Source: UBA7396 sp964527685 (GTDB taxonomy: Bacteria; Patescibacteriota; Gracilibacteria; BD1-5; UBA6164). Taken from it: a stretch of 64,000 nt of DNA. Below the pieces are notes generated by a model, which saw only the letters and a list, made by a program, of their open reading frames with translations, was not told where the DNA came from and searched no databases. Numbering within the stretch: the stretch's first letter is position 1; every line of letters starts with the position of its first letter. Shown here piece by piece: positions 63,998 to 64,000 of this stretch. Made by a program: the position numbers and the translations under genes. The stretch covers positions 121,806-185,805 of the forward strand of contig CAZGOC010000002.1 of the NCBI GenBank assembly GCA_964527685.1, given 5' to 3'.

Positions 63998-64000
63998 TTT

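Overview
The window is a very AT-rich chromosomal segment of a bacterium that reads UGA as glycine (genetic code 25). With the standard code almost every gene breaks into short fragments. With UGA=Gly, GroEL, FtsZ, NusA, SerRS, AspRS, PheS and many others become full length, with glycines exactly where the families need them. Code 25 is known from the CPR/Patescibacteria lineages Gracilibacteria (BD1-5) and Absconditabacteria (SR1), so the organism is very probably one of these. Sortase-type and lipobox surface proteins, prepilins, a peptidoglycan transpeptidase and no outer-membrane genes fit that cell type. Start codons follow A/T-rich leaders and I see almost no purine-rich Shine-Dalgarno sequences. 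One 100-N scaffold gap (27569-27668) is present.

Layout. 1-8166: end of a surface protein, (p)ppGpp synthetase/hydrolase, a prepilin, a barstar-like inhibitor, a glycosyltransferase, then hrcA-groES-groEL with a CIRCE-like operator over the groE promoter, and a tRNA Gly-Ile-Pro cluster. About 8290-20290: an accessory island ending in a large serine recombinase. It has a lipoprotein, two or three membrane proteins, an 841-residue protein of unknown function, a putative replication-initiator paralogue pair and unusual inverted repeats; the genes also use UGA for glycine, so the element is adapted to this code.

20608-25112: ftsA-ftsZ, nusA, rplI, ruvX. 25133-36626: envelope genes (tandem-repeat lipoprotein, FecR-like protein, TPR protein, flippase, prepilins, LPXTG protein, PBP2-type transpeptidase overlapping a MurL-like epimerase). 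36705-47946: serS, a TIM-barrel protein, a PilM/FtsA-like ATPase, rnhB, an RsuA-type pseudouridine synthase, an SLH/PKD protein, a SpoU methyltransferase, a VirD4/TraD-like ATPase, a LemA-like protein and a bL25 protein. 48080-55804: one gene for a 2574-residue repeat-rich surface protein. 56089-63997: folD, ssb, a T-box-like leader followed by aspS, pheS, a membrane beta-propeller-like protein and a tRNA with anticodon UCG.

How it fits together: the window combines division, translation and stress-response genes with an unusually large set of cell-surface genes (giant adhesin-like protein, pilins, anchored proteins, cell-wall enzymes, export ATPase), as expected for a small host-attached or predatory cell. 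The points most worth a second look are the textbook T-box antiterminator before aspS, the code-25 mobile island with interleaved inverted repeats and a frameshifted recombinase, the MurL-PBP2 pair, and the UCG tRNA with a damaged anticodon stem.
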